NCBI GenBank assembly: GCA_050305135.1 | Contig: JBNLET010000194.1 | Span: forward strand, 9,059-73,058 | Reading direction: 5' to 3' | DNA length: 64,000 nt | Source of the DNA: Cognatazoarcus sp050305135 | GTDB taxonomy: Bacteria > Pseudomonadota > Gammaproteobacteria > Burkholderiales > Rhodocyclaceae | In this document: positions 20,833 to 30,304 of the stretch, piece by piece | Position numbering within the stretch: the stretch's first letter is position 1 | How the letters are laid out: each line of letters opens with the position of its first letter | Translations under genes and position numbers: made by a program | The notes under the pieces: model-generated | Database searches by the model: none | Seen by the model: only the letters and a program-made list of their open reading frames with translations | Told to the model about the DNA's origin: nothing

Positions 20833-21207
20833 GGTATGACTCCGCTCGACTCTTGGATCCGGGCGCCGCATCGAACCGTGGCGCCCGCCCGCGGTCGGAG
20901 TATGCGATCCGCCTCAGGCGTTGACAGTGTGGGCCCACCGGACATTCCACACGCGGAGATACAAAATGATCGCTCGCTGCACCGCCCGCATCCGCGGCCT
21001 GGCGCCCGCCGTTGCGCGCCACGATGCCCGACCGCAGAAGCCGGGGGCGAACCACATCTTCAATCGGGAGCGCGGGGTCGCCCCGGGGCGGGCACACGGC
21101 ACAGCGGGGCCGCGCGTCGCAGGCAGCCCGCACCGAGCCGGCCCCGGCGGCCAGGACGGCAACAAGCCGCGACGGGTCTGCGCGGAAGCCGCCGACTGAA
21201 GTCCGCG
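20833..21207. other. Intergenic region upstream of the Tlc-like transporter
   Basis: A 375-bp divergent region. TTGACA at 20921-20926 could be a -35, but no good -10 follows at 17 bp. A short open frame from 20966, preceded by GGAGA, encodes an Arg/Pro/Gly-rich peptide that I do not accept as a gene. Nothing else is seen. Confidence 0.35.
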
Positions 21208-22458
21208 ATGCATCGCCTGGCGCGCTTTCTGGGTCTCTCGCCGGGTGAAACCGGCCCGACCCTGCTGTCGGGCCTGCTGTTCTTCCTGCTGCTGGCCGGC
21301 TACTACCTGCTGCGGCCGGTGCGCGACGAGATCGCCGTGCATGTCGGCACCGCCAGTCTGGCCTGGACCTTCACGGCCACATTCGTCGTGATGCTGGCCG
21401 CGCTGCCGCTGTATGGCTGGGTGGTCGGACGCTTTCCGCTGGGCCGCGTGCTGCCGGGCATCTACCTGTTCTTTGCGGCGAGCCTGCTGGGCTTCGCGGC
21501 CTTGCTGGCCGCGCCGTCGACGGCTCCGCTCGCCGGCCTGGCGTTCTTCGTCTGGGTCAGCGTCTTCAACCTGTTCGTGGTGTCGGTGTTCTGGAGCCTG
21601 ATGGCGGATCTGCACGCACCGGAGGCGGCCGCGCGGCTGTTCGGCCTGATCGCGGCCGGCGGCAGCCTCGGCGCGGTCTGCGGTCCATTGCTGGCGGTCG
21701 CGCTGAGCGCCACGCTCGGCACCGCCGTGTTGCTGCCGGTCGGCGCGCTGCTGCTGATGCTGGCGGCCGCACTGCTGTATCTGCTCGGAGCCCGCTCGCA
21801 AGGACGGCGTCGGGAGACGATCGGCGGCGGCCCGCTGCAAGGCCTGCGGGCGATACTGCAGAAGCCTTACCTGGCCGGTATCTGCGGCTGGCTGCTGCTC
21901 TACTCGGGCACCTCGACGCTGCTCTATTTCAGCCAGACCGAAATCGTCGGCCTGGCAATTCCCGATCGTGCCGCCCGTACGCAACTGTTCGCGTCGATGG
22001 ATCTGGCGGTCAACAGCCTGACGCTGCTGGGCCAGTTCCTGCTCACCGGCAGGGTGCTGAGCCGCTTCGGCAGCGGCGCGGCGCTGGCACTGCTGCCGAG
22101 CGTCAGCCTGGCGGCCTTCGGCGTGCTGGCCTGGGCGCCGACGCTGGTGGTCATCGTCGCCGTGCAGGTGCTGCGGCGCGCCGCCAATTTCGCGCTCGCC
22201 CGGCCAGCGCGGGAGACGCTGTTCACGGTGGTCGGCAGCGAGGATCGCTTCAAGGCCAAGAATGTCATAGACACCGTGGTCTACCGCGGCGGCGACGCCG
22301 CCAGCGGCTGGCTGCACAGCGGCCTGGTGGCGATCGGCCTCGGTCTGTCCGGCATCGCCACCGCCGCACTGCCGCTGGCGGCAGCCTGGCTGCTGCTTTC
22401 ACTGGCGCTGGGGCGCAGCCACAGGCGACGCCTCGCTTCGAGGGGGCATCCCACATGA
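21208..22458 (+). CDS. Tlc-like/NTP-NDP exchange-type MFS transporter
   Basis: A 416-residue membrane protein with about twelve hydrophobic segments. The first helix is followed by GYYLLRPVRDEIAVHVGTAS, matching the YxxLRPxRDE motif of proteins related to ADP/ATP (Tlc) carriers. Later loops include SVFWSLMADLHAPEAAARLFG and FKAKNVIDTVVYRGGDAASG. Free-living bacteria carry such homologues with unknown substrates, so nucleotide exchange is not implied. Its stop codon overlaps the start of the aldo/keto reductase gene (ATGA), so the two are probably one unit. Confidence 0.85.
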   Translation: MHRLARFLGLSPGETGPTLLSGLLFFLLLAGYYLLRPVRDEIAVHVGTASLAWTFTATFVVMLAALPLYGWVVGRFPLGRVLPGIYLFFAASLLGFAALLAAPSTAPLAGLAFFVWVSVFNLFVVSVFWSLMADLHAPEAAARLFGLIAAGGSLGAVCGPLLAVALSATLGTAVLLPVGALLLMLAAALLYLLGARSQGRRRETIGGGPLQGLRAILQKPYLAGICGWLLLYSGTSTLLYFSQTEIVGLAIPDRAARTQLFASMDLAVNSLTLLGQFLLTGRVLSRFGSGAALALLPSVSLAAFGVLAWAPTLVVIVAVQVLRRAANFALARPARETLFTVVGSEDRFKAKNVIDTVVYRGGDAASGWLHSGLVAIGLGLSGIATAALPLAAAWLLLSLALGRSHRRRLASRGHPT

Positions 22459-23393
22459 GCCGCAACGCATTCCGATCCTCTCGCCGTCGCACGCTGGCTG
22501 CCCTCGGCGCGGCGCTCGCCTGGCCGGCGGCGGCGGCTTCGCGCCGGGCTCGCGAGGCGGGGCCGCAGACCCGCCCGATCCCGTCGACCGGCGAGCGCCT
22601 GCCGGTGGTCGGGCTGGGCACCTACCGCAGCTTCGACATCGGCGACTCCGAGCGCGAGCGGGCGCCGGTGCGCGAAGTATTGCGGCGATTCGTCGCCGGC
22701 GGCGGACAGGTGATCGACAGCTCGCCGATGTACGGGCGCTCCGAGGCCACGATCGGAGCGCTGGCCACGGAGCTCGGCGTCGACGCGAAGCTGTTCTACG
22801 CCACCAAGGTGTGGACGCGCGGCGCCGCCGACGGCGTTGCGCAGATGGAGCGCAGTTTCGGGCGCATGGGCGTGGCGCGCATGGATCTGATGCAGGTGCA
22901 CAACCTGCTCGACCTGGACACCCACCTGGCGACGCTGCGCGAGTGGAAGGCCGCCGGCCGGGTGCGCTACGTCGGCGTCACCCACTACCACGCCGGCGCC
23001 TATGCCGAACTGGCGCGGGCGATGGAACGGGACGGCATCGACTTCGTCCAGCTCAATTACTCGCTCGCCGAGCGCGAGGCCGATCGCCGCCTGCTGCCGA
23101 TGGCCGCCGAGCGCGGCATCGCGGTGCTGGTCAATCGGCCGTTCGCCAAGGGCGCGCTGTTCCGGCGCACGCGTGGCCGGCCGCTGCCGGACTGGGCCGT
23201 GGAACTCGGCGCCGCCAGCTGGGCGCAGTTCTTCCTCAAGTTCATTCTCGGCCACCCGGCGGTGTGCTGCGTGATCCCGGCCACGGGCAAGCCGGATCAC
23301 CTTACCGACAATCTGGCCGCGGCGCGGGGCGCGCTGCCGGAGCCTTCGATGCGCCGACGCATGGCGGCGCTGCTGGACGGCCTGTCCGGTTGA
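22455..23393 (+). CDS. Tat-exported aldo/keto reductase
   Basis: A 312-residue AKR with the catalytic tetrad visible: Asp88 and Tyr93 (IDSSPMYGRSE), Lys117 (FYATKVW) and His149 (MQVHN). The N-terminus has RSSRRRTLAALGAALAWPAA, a twin-arginine signal with cleavage near AAA at 26-28, so the enzyme should be folded with NADPH before export to the periplasm. It reduces a carbonyl substrate that cannot be identified here. It is translationally coupled to the upstream Tlc-like transporter. No substrate-specific partner is nearby. Confidence 0.87.
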   Translation: MSRNAFRSSRRRTLAALGAALAWPAAAASRRAREAGPQTRPIPSTGERLPVVGLGTYRSFDIGDSERERAPVREVLRRFVAGGGQVIDSSPMYGRSEATIGALATELGVDAKLFYATKVWTRGAADGVAQMERSFGRMGVARMDLMQVHNLLDLDTHLATLREWKAAGRVRYVGVTHYHAGAYAELARAMERDGIDFVQLNYSLAEREADRRLLPMAAERGIAVLVNRPFAKGALFRRTRGRPLPDWAVELGAASWAQFFLKFILGHPAVCCVIPATGKPDHLTDNLAAARGALPEPSMRRRMAALLDGLSG

Positions 23394-23450
23394 AGGCCGG
23401 GCCACTGCCTCCTGGCTAGCCGGCCAGCCCTCGCCGCAGCGGGGCCGCGC

Positions 23451-25559
23451 TCACCGGCCGCTGCGCCTGCCCCGGCCGGTGCCGGACGGGCGCGAGCGCT
23501 GCGCCGCCGGCCGCTCGCCGACGCGGCCCGGCTCGCCGGCCCGCCAGCGCGGCACCAGCTGCTGCGCTCCGTTGCCGATCAGGTCGGCCCGCCCCATCTG
23601 CTTCAGCGCCTCGCGCAGCAGCGGCCAGTTGGCCGGATCGTGGTAGCGCAGGAAGGCCTTGTGCAGCCTGCGCTGGCGGCCGCCGCGCACGACCTCGACC
23701 GCCTCGCCGCCGCCGGCGATCTTCTTGAGCGGATTGCGGCCGCTATGCCACATCGCGGTGGCCAGCGCCATCGGCGTCGGCAGGAAGTTCTGCACCTGGT
23801 CGACGCGGAAGCCGTTCTTCTTCAGCCACAGCGCGAGGTTCAGCATGTCCCGGTCGGTGGTGCCCGGATGCGCGGCGATGAAGTAGGGCACCAGGTGCTG
23901 CTTCTTGCCGGCGGCCTTCGAGTAGTGCTCGAACATCTTGCGGAAGGCCTCGAAGGTGCCGATGCCGGGCTTCATCATCTTCGCCAGCGGCCCTTCCTCG
24001 GTGTGCTCGGGCGCGATCTTCAACAGCCCGCTGACGTGGTGGGTGACCAGTTCCTCGACGTATTCGGGCGAGCGCACGGCCAGATCGTAGCGCAGCCCGG
24101 AGCCGATCGTGACGCGCTTCACCCCTGGCACCCGCCGCGCCTTGCGGTACAGCTCGGTGAGCGGGCCGTGGTCGGTGCCGAGGTTCTCGCAGATGCCGGG
24201 ATAGACGCAGGACAGCCGCCGGCAGGCACGCTCGATGGCCGCATCCTTGCACGCCAGCCGGTACATGTTGGCGGTCGGGCCGCCGAGGTCGGTGATGGTG
24301 CCGGCGAAGCCCGGCGTGCGGTCGCGGATCTCCTCGATCTCGCGCAGGATCGAGGCTTCCGAGCGGCTCTGGATGATGCGGCCCTCGTGCTCGGTGATCG
24401 AGCAGAAGGTACAGCCGCCGAAACAGCCGCGCATGATGTTCACCGAGAACTTGATCATCTCCCAGGCAGGGATGTGGGCGTCGCGGTAGCTCGGGTGGGG
24501 GCGGCGGGCGTAGGGCAGGCCGTAGACGAAATCCATCTCCTCGCCGGCCAGCGGCAGCGGCGGCGGGTTGAGCCAGACGTCGCGCTCGCCGTGGGCCTGC
24601 ACCAGCGCCCGCGCGTTGCCCGGGTTCGATTCCAGGTGGAAGACACGCGAGGCATGCGCGTACAGCACCGGATCGGCGCTCACCGCCTCGAAGGACGGCA
24701 GCCTGACGACGCTGCGTTCGCGTTCCGCCCGGCGCCGCGCGATGCGCTCGGCGGCCGCCACGATGCGCACCGGGCTGGCGCCGTCGGCCGGCCGCTGCGG
24801 CGCGGCGGGTTGCGCGGCGTAGGGATCGGGATGCGGCGCCGGCGGCCCGGGCCGGTCCACCGCGCTCGAATCGATCTCGCTCCAGTCCTCGCCCGGCCGC
24901 CAGTCGCGCCGCGCCATGAAGGCGCTGCCGCGCAGATCGCGGATGGCCTCGATCGGCTCGCCGGCCGCCAGCCGGTCGGTCAGCGCCACCAGCGCCCGCT
25001 CGGCATTGCCGAACAGCAGCAGGTCGGCCTTGGCGTCCGGCAGCACCGAGCGCCGTACCTTGTCGGACCAGTAGTCGTAGTGGGCGATGCGGCGCAGGCT
25101 GGCTTCGATGCTGCCGATCACGATGCAGGCGTCCGGGAAGGCCTCGCGCGCCCGCTGCGCATACACCACCACCGCCCGGTCCGGCCGCCGGCCGGCCTCG
25201 CCGTGCGGCGTGTAGGCGTCGTCGCTGCGGATCCTGCGGTCCGAGGTGTAGCGGTTGACCATCGAATCCATGTTGCCGGCGCTGATGCCGAAGTACAGCC
25301 GCGGCCGCCCCAGCGCGCGGAACGGCTCGGCCGAACGCCAGTCCGGCTGGCTGATGATGCCGACCCGGTAGCCGCGGGCCTCCAGCAGACGGCCGACCAG
25401 CGCCATGCCGAAGCTCGGATGGTCGATGTAGGCATCGCCGGTGACCAGCACCACGTCGCACTGCTGCCAGCCGAGCGCCTGCATTTCCTGCCGCGAGGTC
25501 GGCAGGAAGGGGGCCGCTGCGGCGCGGGGCCGGAGGTGGATCGGTTCGGGCTTGGGCAT
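23451..25559 (-). CDS. YgiQ-family radical SAM protein
   Basis: A 702-residue YgiQ protein. An N-terminal B12-binding-like region (about 20-180) precedes the radical SAM core, whose 4Fe-4S ligands are Cys379, Cys383 and Cys386 in RGCFGGCTFCSITEHEG. A C-terminal DUF3362 region follows, and the tail beyond about 670 is Arg/Gly-rich. The reaction catalysed by the family is not established. A low-complexity Pro/Ala insert at about 236-262 is visible. The start MPKPEPIHLR was chosen as family-typical. It is convergent with the reductase gene. The 114 bp upstream, before the next lipoprotein gene, is AT-richer around 25560-25605 and may hold its promoter. Confidence 0.93.
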   Translation of the reverse strand: MPKPEPIHLRPRAAAAPFLPTSRQEMQALGWQQCDVVLVTGDAYIDHPSFGMALVGRLLEARGYRVGIISQPDWRSAEPFRALGRPRLYFGISAGNMDSMVNRYTSDRRIRSDDAYTPHGEAGRRPDRAVVVYAQRAREAFPDACIVIGSIEASLRRIAHYDYWSDKVRRSVLPDAKADLLLFGNAERALVALTDRLAAGEPIEAIRDLRGSAFMARRDWRPGEDWSEIDSSAVDRPGPPAPHPDPYAAQPAAPQRPADGASPVRIVAAAERIARRRAERERSVVRLPSFEAVSADPVLYAHASRVFHLESNPGNARALVQAHGERDVWLNPPPLPLAGEEMDFVYGLPYARRPHPSYRDAHIPAWEMIKFSVNIMRGCFGGCTFCSITEHEGRIIQSRSEASILREIEEIRDRTPGFAGTITDLGGPTANMYRLACKDAAIERACRRLSCVYPGICENLGTDHGPLTELYRKARRVPGVKRVTIGSGLRYDLAVRSPEYVEELVTHHVSGLLKIAPEHTEEGPLAKMMKPGIGTFEAFRKMFEHYSKAAGKKQHLVPYFIAAHPGTTDRDMLNLALWLKKNGFRVDQVQNFLPTPMALATAMWHSGRNPLKKIAGGGEAVEVVRGGRQRRLHKAFLRYHDPANWPLLREALKQMGRADLIGNGAQQLVPRWRAGEPGRVGERPAAQRSRPSGTGRGRRSGR

Positions 25560-25673
25560 CGCGGCATTATACCCGAGCACGATAGTCAACTAATATTGCG
25601 CAAAATCGACGAAATGGGCCCAGAACCGCCTCCCGAGCCGGTTTCCGAGCCCGATTCACGCGAAAACCCACGC

Positions 25674-26156
25674 TCAGGGCAGAGGTTTCGTCGATCGGCT
25701 GGTCGTGGTCACGATGCCGGCGGCGTCGAAATGCACGTTGAAAAAGGTCTGCTCGAGGTGTTCGGCCGGGATCTGCCAGTCGCGGATCACTTCGCGGCCG
25801 CCGCGGAAGGCCTGCTCCGAGCGGTGCCGGCCGAGCAGCCGGGCTACCTGGGCCGTGCTCCAGCCCGGCCGGATGCGGGCCATGTTGGCTTCCGTGATGA
25901 CCTGCTCGACTGCCGTGACGACGCGGTCGGCGCCGATCGTGATCATGTAGCAGGTGACGCCCTCGGGCTGCCGGCTGTATTCCCAGGTCACGCTGCCGTC
26001 CTCGTTGCGCCATTCGGTGCCCGGCGGGCCGAGCCGGTCGCGCACCTCCACGGCGGTCGTGATGCCGGGCTTGATGGCCTCGATGTCGAACAGGTCGCAG
26101 GCGCCGAGGCCGACGATCGACAACAGGCCGCACATCAGTCTGAGAAACGATTTCAT
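25674..26156 (-). CDS. BamE/SmpA-like lipoprotein, paralogue 2
   Basis: A 160-residue lipoprotein with lipobox VGLGAC (Cys20). The mature part parallels the protein at 20335-20832 along its whole length: VTWEYSRQPEGVTCYMITI against TLEYSSQPWGIHCWMVKL, and IRPGWSTAQVARLLGRHR against IEAGMHKAQVSRLLGQHR, then FNVHF in both. The two must come from one duplication. It ends with TTSRSTKPLP. Function unknown; the helix-turn start DIEAIKPGITTAVEVRDRLG is BamE-like. Divergent from livK. Confidence 0.78.
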   Translation of the reverse strand: MKSFLRLMCGLLSIVGLGACDLFDIEAIKPGITTAVEVRDRLGPPGTEWRNEDGSVTWEYSRQPEGVTCYMITIGADRVVTAVEQVITEANMARIRPGWSTAQVARLLGRHRSEQAFRGGREVIRDWQIPAEHLEQTFFNVHFDAAGIVTTTSRSTKPLP

Positions 26157-26290
26157 GTCATGGCACTCCGCTGGTGGTCAGCGCTGCAGCGCCGCGGCCA
26201 CTGGGCTAGAATTCCTATCCGTCCGAACCGCCGCGGCCGCCGCCCGGCATGCGGATTCTGGCACGCACCGGATCCACCAGGAGAAAACGC

Positions 26291-27406
26291 ATGAAAACAG
26301 CCCTCGTCGTCGCCACGCTCCTTTCTCTCGCCAGCACGCTCGCCCATGCCGAGACGATCGTCCGCATCGGCCACGCCGGGCCGTTGACCGGTCCGATCGC
26401 CCACATCGGCAAGGACGGCGAGAACGGCGCCCGGCTGGCGATCGAAGACGCCAATGCCAAGGGCGTGACGATCGACGGCGAGAAGGTGGTCTTCGAACTG
26501 CTCTCCGAGGACGACCAGGCCGACCCGCGCCAGGCCACCACGGTCGCCCAGCGCCTGGTGGACGAGGGCGTCAAGGGCGTCGTCGGCCACGTCACCTCGG
26601 GCGCCTCGATCCCCGCCTCGCGCATCTACTCGCGTGCCGGCATCCCGGTGATCACGCCGTCGGCGACCAATCCGAAGCTGACCGACCAGGGCTACGAGGT
26701 GACCTTCCGCGTGATCGCCAACGACCTGCAGCAGGGCGCGGCGATGGCCAAGTACGTGCAGGGGCAGCTGAAGGCCAAGAAGGTCGCCATCATCGACGAC
26801 CGCACCGCCTACGGCCAGGGCCTGGCGGACGCCTTCGCCAACAACCTGAAGCGCCTCGGCGTCGAGGTGGTGGCGCGCGAATTCACCAGCGACAAGGCCA
26901 CCGACTTCATGGCCATCCTGACCAAGATCAAGGGGCGGCAGCCGGATGCGGTGTTCTACGGCGGCATGGACGCCCAGGCCGCGCCGATGCTGCGCCAGCT
27001 GCGCCAGGTCGGCTTCAGCGGCACCTTCCTGGGTGGCGACGGGGTGTGCACCGGCGGCATGATCAAGCTGGCCGAAGGCGCCATGAGCGACAACGTCTAT
27101 TGCACCCAGGCCGGCATCCCGATGGAGCAGATGCCGGGCGGCGCCGAGTTCAAGGCGCGCTTCAAGAAGCGCTTCGGCGCCGACGTGCAGCTCTACGCGC
27201 CGTACAGCTACGACGCCGCGATGACGCTGATCGAGGCCATGAAGGCGGCCAATTCGAGCGAACCGGAAGACTACCTGCCGGCGCTGAAGAAGATCCAGAC
27301 CGAGGGCGTCACCGGCAAGATCCGCTTCGACGAGCACGGCGACGTCGAGAACGCCGGCGTGACGCTGTACCAGTTCGGCGGCGAGGGCTGGAAGCCGCTC
27401 AACTGA
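26291..27406 (+). CDS. livK: Branched-chain amino acid ABC transporter, substrate-binding protein
   Basis: A 371-residue periplasmic Leu/Ile/Val-binding-type protein. The signal peptide MKTALVVATLLSLASTLAHA is cut before ETIVRIGHAGPLTGPIAH. Typical Type-I folds follow, with GHVTSGASIPASRIY, TPSATNPKLT and YDAAMTLIEAMKAAN. It would capture a branched-chain or related amino acid (or an amide or aromatic ligand; the family is wide) for the Liv permease encoded just downstream. AGGAG precedes the ATG. A -10-like TAGAAT lies at 26207-26212 without a strong -35. The gene is 43 bp from livH. Confidence 0.93.
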   Translation: MKTALVVATLLSLASTLAHAETIVRIGHAGPLTGPIAHIGKDGENGARLAIEDANAKGVTIDGEKVVFELLSEDDQADPRQATTVAQRLVDEGVKGVVGHVTSGASIPASRIYSRAGIPVITPSATNPKLTDQGYEVTFRVIANDLQQGAAMAKYVQGQLKAKKVAIIDDRTAYGQGLADAFANNLKRLGVEVVAREFTSDKATDFMAILTKIKGRQPDAVFYGGMDAQAAPMLRQLRQVGFSGTFLGGDGVCTGGMIKLAEGAMSDNVYCTQAGIPMEQMPGGAEFKARFKKRFGADVQLYAPYSYDAAMTLIEAMKAANSSEPEDYLPALKKIQTEGVTGKIRFDEHGDVENAGVTLYQFGGEGWKPLN

Positions 27407-27449
27407 GCCGCCGGGACGCACGGGACCGGACGCGAAGCGCAGGCGCCGC

Positions 27450-28382
27450 ATGGAAACGCTGCTGCAGCAGATCCTCAACGGACTGGTGGTGGGCAGCGTG
27501 TACGCGCTGGTGGCCCTCGGCTACACGATGGTCTACGGCATCCTCGGCCTGATCAATTTCGCCCATGGCGAGGTGCTGATGATCGGCGCGCTGAGCGCGC
27601 TGACCACCATCAGCACCCTGCTCGGCGTGGCACCCGGGCTGCATCCGGTGCTGCTGCTGGCGGCCGGCCTGCTGGTGGCGATCCCGGTCTGCATGACGGT
27701 GGCCTTCCTGATGGAGCGGCTGGCCTATCGCCGGCTGCGCAACGCGCCGCGGCTGGCGCCGCTGATCACCGCGATCGGCGTCTCCTTCCTGCTGCAGACG
27801 CTGGCGATGATCGTCTGGGGCCGCAACTACCACACCTTTCCGCAGCTGATTTCGACCGTGCCGCTGCAGCCAATCGAAGGGGTCTTCATCTCGCCGGTGC
27901 AGATCTCGATCATCGTCGTGTCGGCGCTGCTGATGGCCGGCATGGTGGCGCTGGTCAACCGCACCCGGCTCGGCCGCGCGATGCGCGCCACCGCCGAGAA
28001 CCACCGCGTGGCCTCGCTGATGGGAGTGGACGTGAACCGCGTCATCGCGCTCACCTTCGTGCTCGGCGCCGCGCTGGCCGCGGTGGCCGGCGTGATGGTC
28101 GCCAGCCACTACGGCATCGCCCACTACGCGATGGGCTTCATGCCCGGCCTGAAGGCCTTCACCGCGGCGGTGCTCGGCGGCATCGGCAACCTGGCCGGCG
28201 CGATGCTCGGCGGCATCGTGCTGGGCCTGGTCGAGGCGATCGGCGCCGGCTACATCGAGGATCTGTCGTTCGGCCTGCTGAACTCCTCCTACCAGGACAT
28301 CTTCGCCTTCGCGATCCTCGGCGCGGTCCTGATCTTCCGACCCACCGGCCTGCTCGGCGAGCGGGTCTCCGACCGCGCCTGA
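27450..28382 (+). CDS. livH: Branched-chain amino acid ABC transporter permease LivH
   Basis: A 310-residue permease with about eight membrane helices. The start LLQQILNGLVVGSVYALVAL and the motif INFAHGEVLMIGAL are typical of LivH. The coupling loop is seen as NRTRLGRAMRATAENHRVAS, MGVDVNRVIALTF. It forms a heterodimer with LivM. It is the second gene of the liv operon, with a 43-bp gap upstream and 9 bp to livM. Confidence 0.95.
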   Translation: METLLQQILNGLVVGSVYALVALGYTMVYGILGLINFAHGEVLMIGALSALTTISTLLGVAPGLHPVLLLAAGLLVAIPVCMTVAFLMERLAYRRLRNAPRLAPLITAIGVSFLLQTLAMIVWGRNYHTFPQLISTVPLQPIEGVFISPVQISIIVVSALLMAGMVALVNRTRLGRAMRATAENHRVASLMGVDVNRVIALTFVLGAALAAVAGVMVASHYGIAHYAMGFMPGLKAFTAAVLGGIGNLAGAMLGGIVLGLVEAIGAGYIEDLSFGLLNSSYQDIFAFAILGAVLIFRPTGLLGERVSDRA

Positions 28383-28391
28383 GCGGCCGCG

Positions 28392-29534
28392 ATGAACGAG
28401 CTGGCCGAAGCGATCCCCTACCTGGGCAGCCGCAACCCGAAGGCGGCGCGGGTGCTGGTGGTCGTACTGGCGCTCGGCGCACCGCTGGTCGCGATGCTGT
28501 TCGGCCGCAGCTGGGTGCGGGTGCTGGATTTCGCGCTGCTGTACATGATGCTGGCGCTGGGCCTGAACCTGGTGGTCGGCTTCGCCGGCCTGCTCGACCT
28601 GGGCTACATCGCGTTCTACGCGGTCGGCGCCTACAGCTGGGCCTTCCTCGCCTCGCCGCACCTGGCCGACATCTTTCCGGCCTTCGCGGCCGACATCGGC
28701 GCGCCCGACGGCCTGCACCTGCCGTTCTGGCTGGTGTTGCCGATCGGCGCCGGGCTGGCGGCGATGGCCGGCATCCTGCTGGGCTTTCCGGTGCTGCGGC
28801 TGCGCGGCGACTACCTGGCCATCGTCACGCTCGGCTTCGGCGAGATCGTGCGGATCTTCATGAACAACCTGAACTATCCGATCAACATCACCAACGGCCC
28901 GCAGGGCATCAACCTGCTCGATTCGATGAACCTGTTCGGCTGGGACCTGGCCCGCAGCCTGAAGCTGAGCGGTTTCAAGATCGATTCGCTGTTCCTCTAC
29001 TACTACTTCTTCCTGCTCTGCGTGGCCGGCTCGATCGTCTTCATCCAGCGCCTGCAGATCTCCCGCATCGGCCGCGCCTGGGCGGCGATGCGCGACGACG
29101 AACTGGCGGCCAAGGCGATCGGCATCAACGTGCGCAACATGAAGCTGCTGGCATTCTCGCTCGGCGCCACCTTCGGCGGCATCGCCGGCGGCCTGTTCGG
29201 CGCGTTCCAGGGCTTCGTCTCGCCCGAATCCTTCTCGCTGATGGAATCGGTGGCGGTGCTGGTGATGGTGGTCTTCGGCGGCATGGGCAACATCGCCGGC
29301 GCGGTGGTCGGCGCGCTGATCCTGACCGCGCTGCCGGAACTGCTGCGCAACATCGCGATTCCGCTGCAGCAGGCCTTGTTCGGCCAGGCGCTGCTCGACC
29401 CCGAGGTGTTGCGCATGCTGCTCTATTCGCTGGCGATGATCCTGATGATGCTGCTGCGGCCGAGCGGTCTGATCCCGCGCCACGCCCGCTACAGCCGGGC
29501 GGAGTTCGTCGCCGCCGGCGAGGGGCGCGCATGA
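28392..29534 (+). CDS. livM: Branched-chain amino acid ABC transporter permease LivM
   Basis: A 380-residue permease with about ten membrane helices. The core has LGLNLVVGFAGLLDLGYIAF and GLPLLRLRGDYLAIVTLGFG-type sequence (here GFPVLRLRGDYLAIV), then the cytosolic loop ISRIGRAWAAMRDDELAAKA, IGINVRNMKLLAFSLGA. It pairs with LivH. Its last codons overlap the livG start by four bases (ATGA), which shows translational coupling. Confidence 0.95.
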   Translation: MNELAEAIPYLGSRNPKAARVLVVVLALGAPLVAMLFGRSWVRVLDFALLYMMLALGLNLVVGFAGLLDLGYIAFYAVGAYSWAFLASPHLADIFPAFAADIGAPDGLHLPFWLVLPIGAGLAAMAGILLGFPVLRLRGDYLAIVTLGFGEIVRIFMNNLNYPINITNGPQGINLLDSMNLFGWDLARSLKLSGFKIDSLFLYYYFFLLCVAGSIVFIQRLQISRIGRAWAAMRDDELAAKAIGINVRNMKLLAFSLGATFGGIAGGLFGAFQGFVSPESFSLMESVAVLVMVVFGGMGNIAGAVVGALILTALPELLRNIAIPLQQALFGQALLDPEVLRMLLYSLAMILMMLLRPSGLIPRHARYSRAEFVAAGEGRA

Positions 29535-30304
29535 TCTCGCTGCTGGAGGCACGCGGCATCGGCAAGCACTTCGGCGGCCTGACCGCGCTCGCCGAGGTTT
29601 CGCTGACGATTCGCAAGGGCGAGGTGTACGGCCTGATCGGTCCGAACGGGGCCGGCAAGACCACCTTCTTCAACGTGCTGACCGGCGCCTACGTGCCGGA
29701 CCAGGGCGAATTCGTCTTCGACGGCGCCGAGCTGCCCAGCGGCAAGCCGCACCGGGTGGTCGAGCAGGGCATTGCCCGCACCTTCCAGAACATCCGCCTG
29801 TTCCGCGACATGACGGCGCTCGAGAACGTCATGGCCGGCCACCACATCCGCACCGGCGCGACGATCTGGGGCATCCTGACGCAGAACCGCCGTACCCGCG
29901 AAGAAGAGCGCCTGACCACCGAGCGGGCCTTCGAGCTGCTGCGCTACGTCGGCATCGAACGCTTCGCGAAGACCGTCGCGAAGAACCTCTCCTACGGCGA
30001 CCAGCGCCGGCTGGAGATCGCCCGCGCGCTCGCCACCGAGCCCCGCCTGCTGGCGCTCGACGAACCGGCGGCCGGCATGAACGCGACCGAGACCGCCGCG
30101 CTGCGCGGCCTGATCGAGCAGATCCGGCAGGACGGCACGACGGTGCTGCTGATCGAGCACGACGTAAAGCTGGTGATGGGGCTGTGCGACCGGCTGGCGG
30201 TGCTCGACTTCGGCCGCAAGATCGCCGAGGACGTGCCGGCCGAGGTGCAGCGCGACCCGGCCGTCATCGAAGCCTACCTGGGGGCCGGCCACAGTGCCCA
30301 CTGA
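29531..30304 (+). CDS. livG: Branched-chain amino acid ABC transporter ATP-binding protein LivG
   Basis: A 257-residue ATPase. Walker A is GPNGAGKTT (37-45), the Q-loop region contains RTFQNIRLFRDM, the signature is LSYGDQRRLEIARAL, and Walker B is LLALDEPAAGMN. The extension VEQGIARTFQNIRL and the C-terminal LivG-type segment are as expected. It energises the LivHM permease together with LivF. Overlap with livF is 11 bases. Confidence 0.95.
   Translation: MISLLEARGIGKHFGGLTALAEVSLTIRKGEVYGLIGPNGAGKTTFFNVLTGAYVPDQGEFVFDGAELPSGKPHRVVEQGIARTFQNIRLFRDMTALENVMAGHHIRTGATIWGILTQNRRTREEERLTTERAFELLRYVGIERFAKTVAKNLSYGDQRRLEIARALATEPRLLALDEPAAGMNATETAALRGLIEQIRQDGTTVLLIEHDVKLVMGLCDRLAVLDFGRKIAEDVPAEVQRDPAVIEAYLGAGHSAH

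Noticed and set aside
20921..21199. Small plus-strand gene of up to 92 codons upstream of the Tlc-like transporter
   Set aside because: There is a GGAGA before an ATG at 20966 and a TTGACA upstream, but the peptide is Arg/Pro/Gly-rich with no family resemblance and no good -10.
26157..26290. Sigma-54 promoter for the liv operon (TGGCAC at two places)
   Set aside because: Neither TGGCAC is followed by TTGC at the required spacing.
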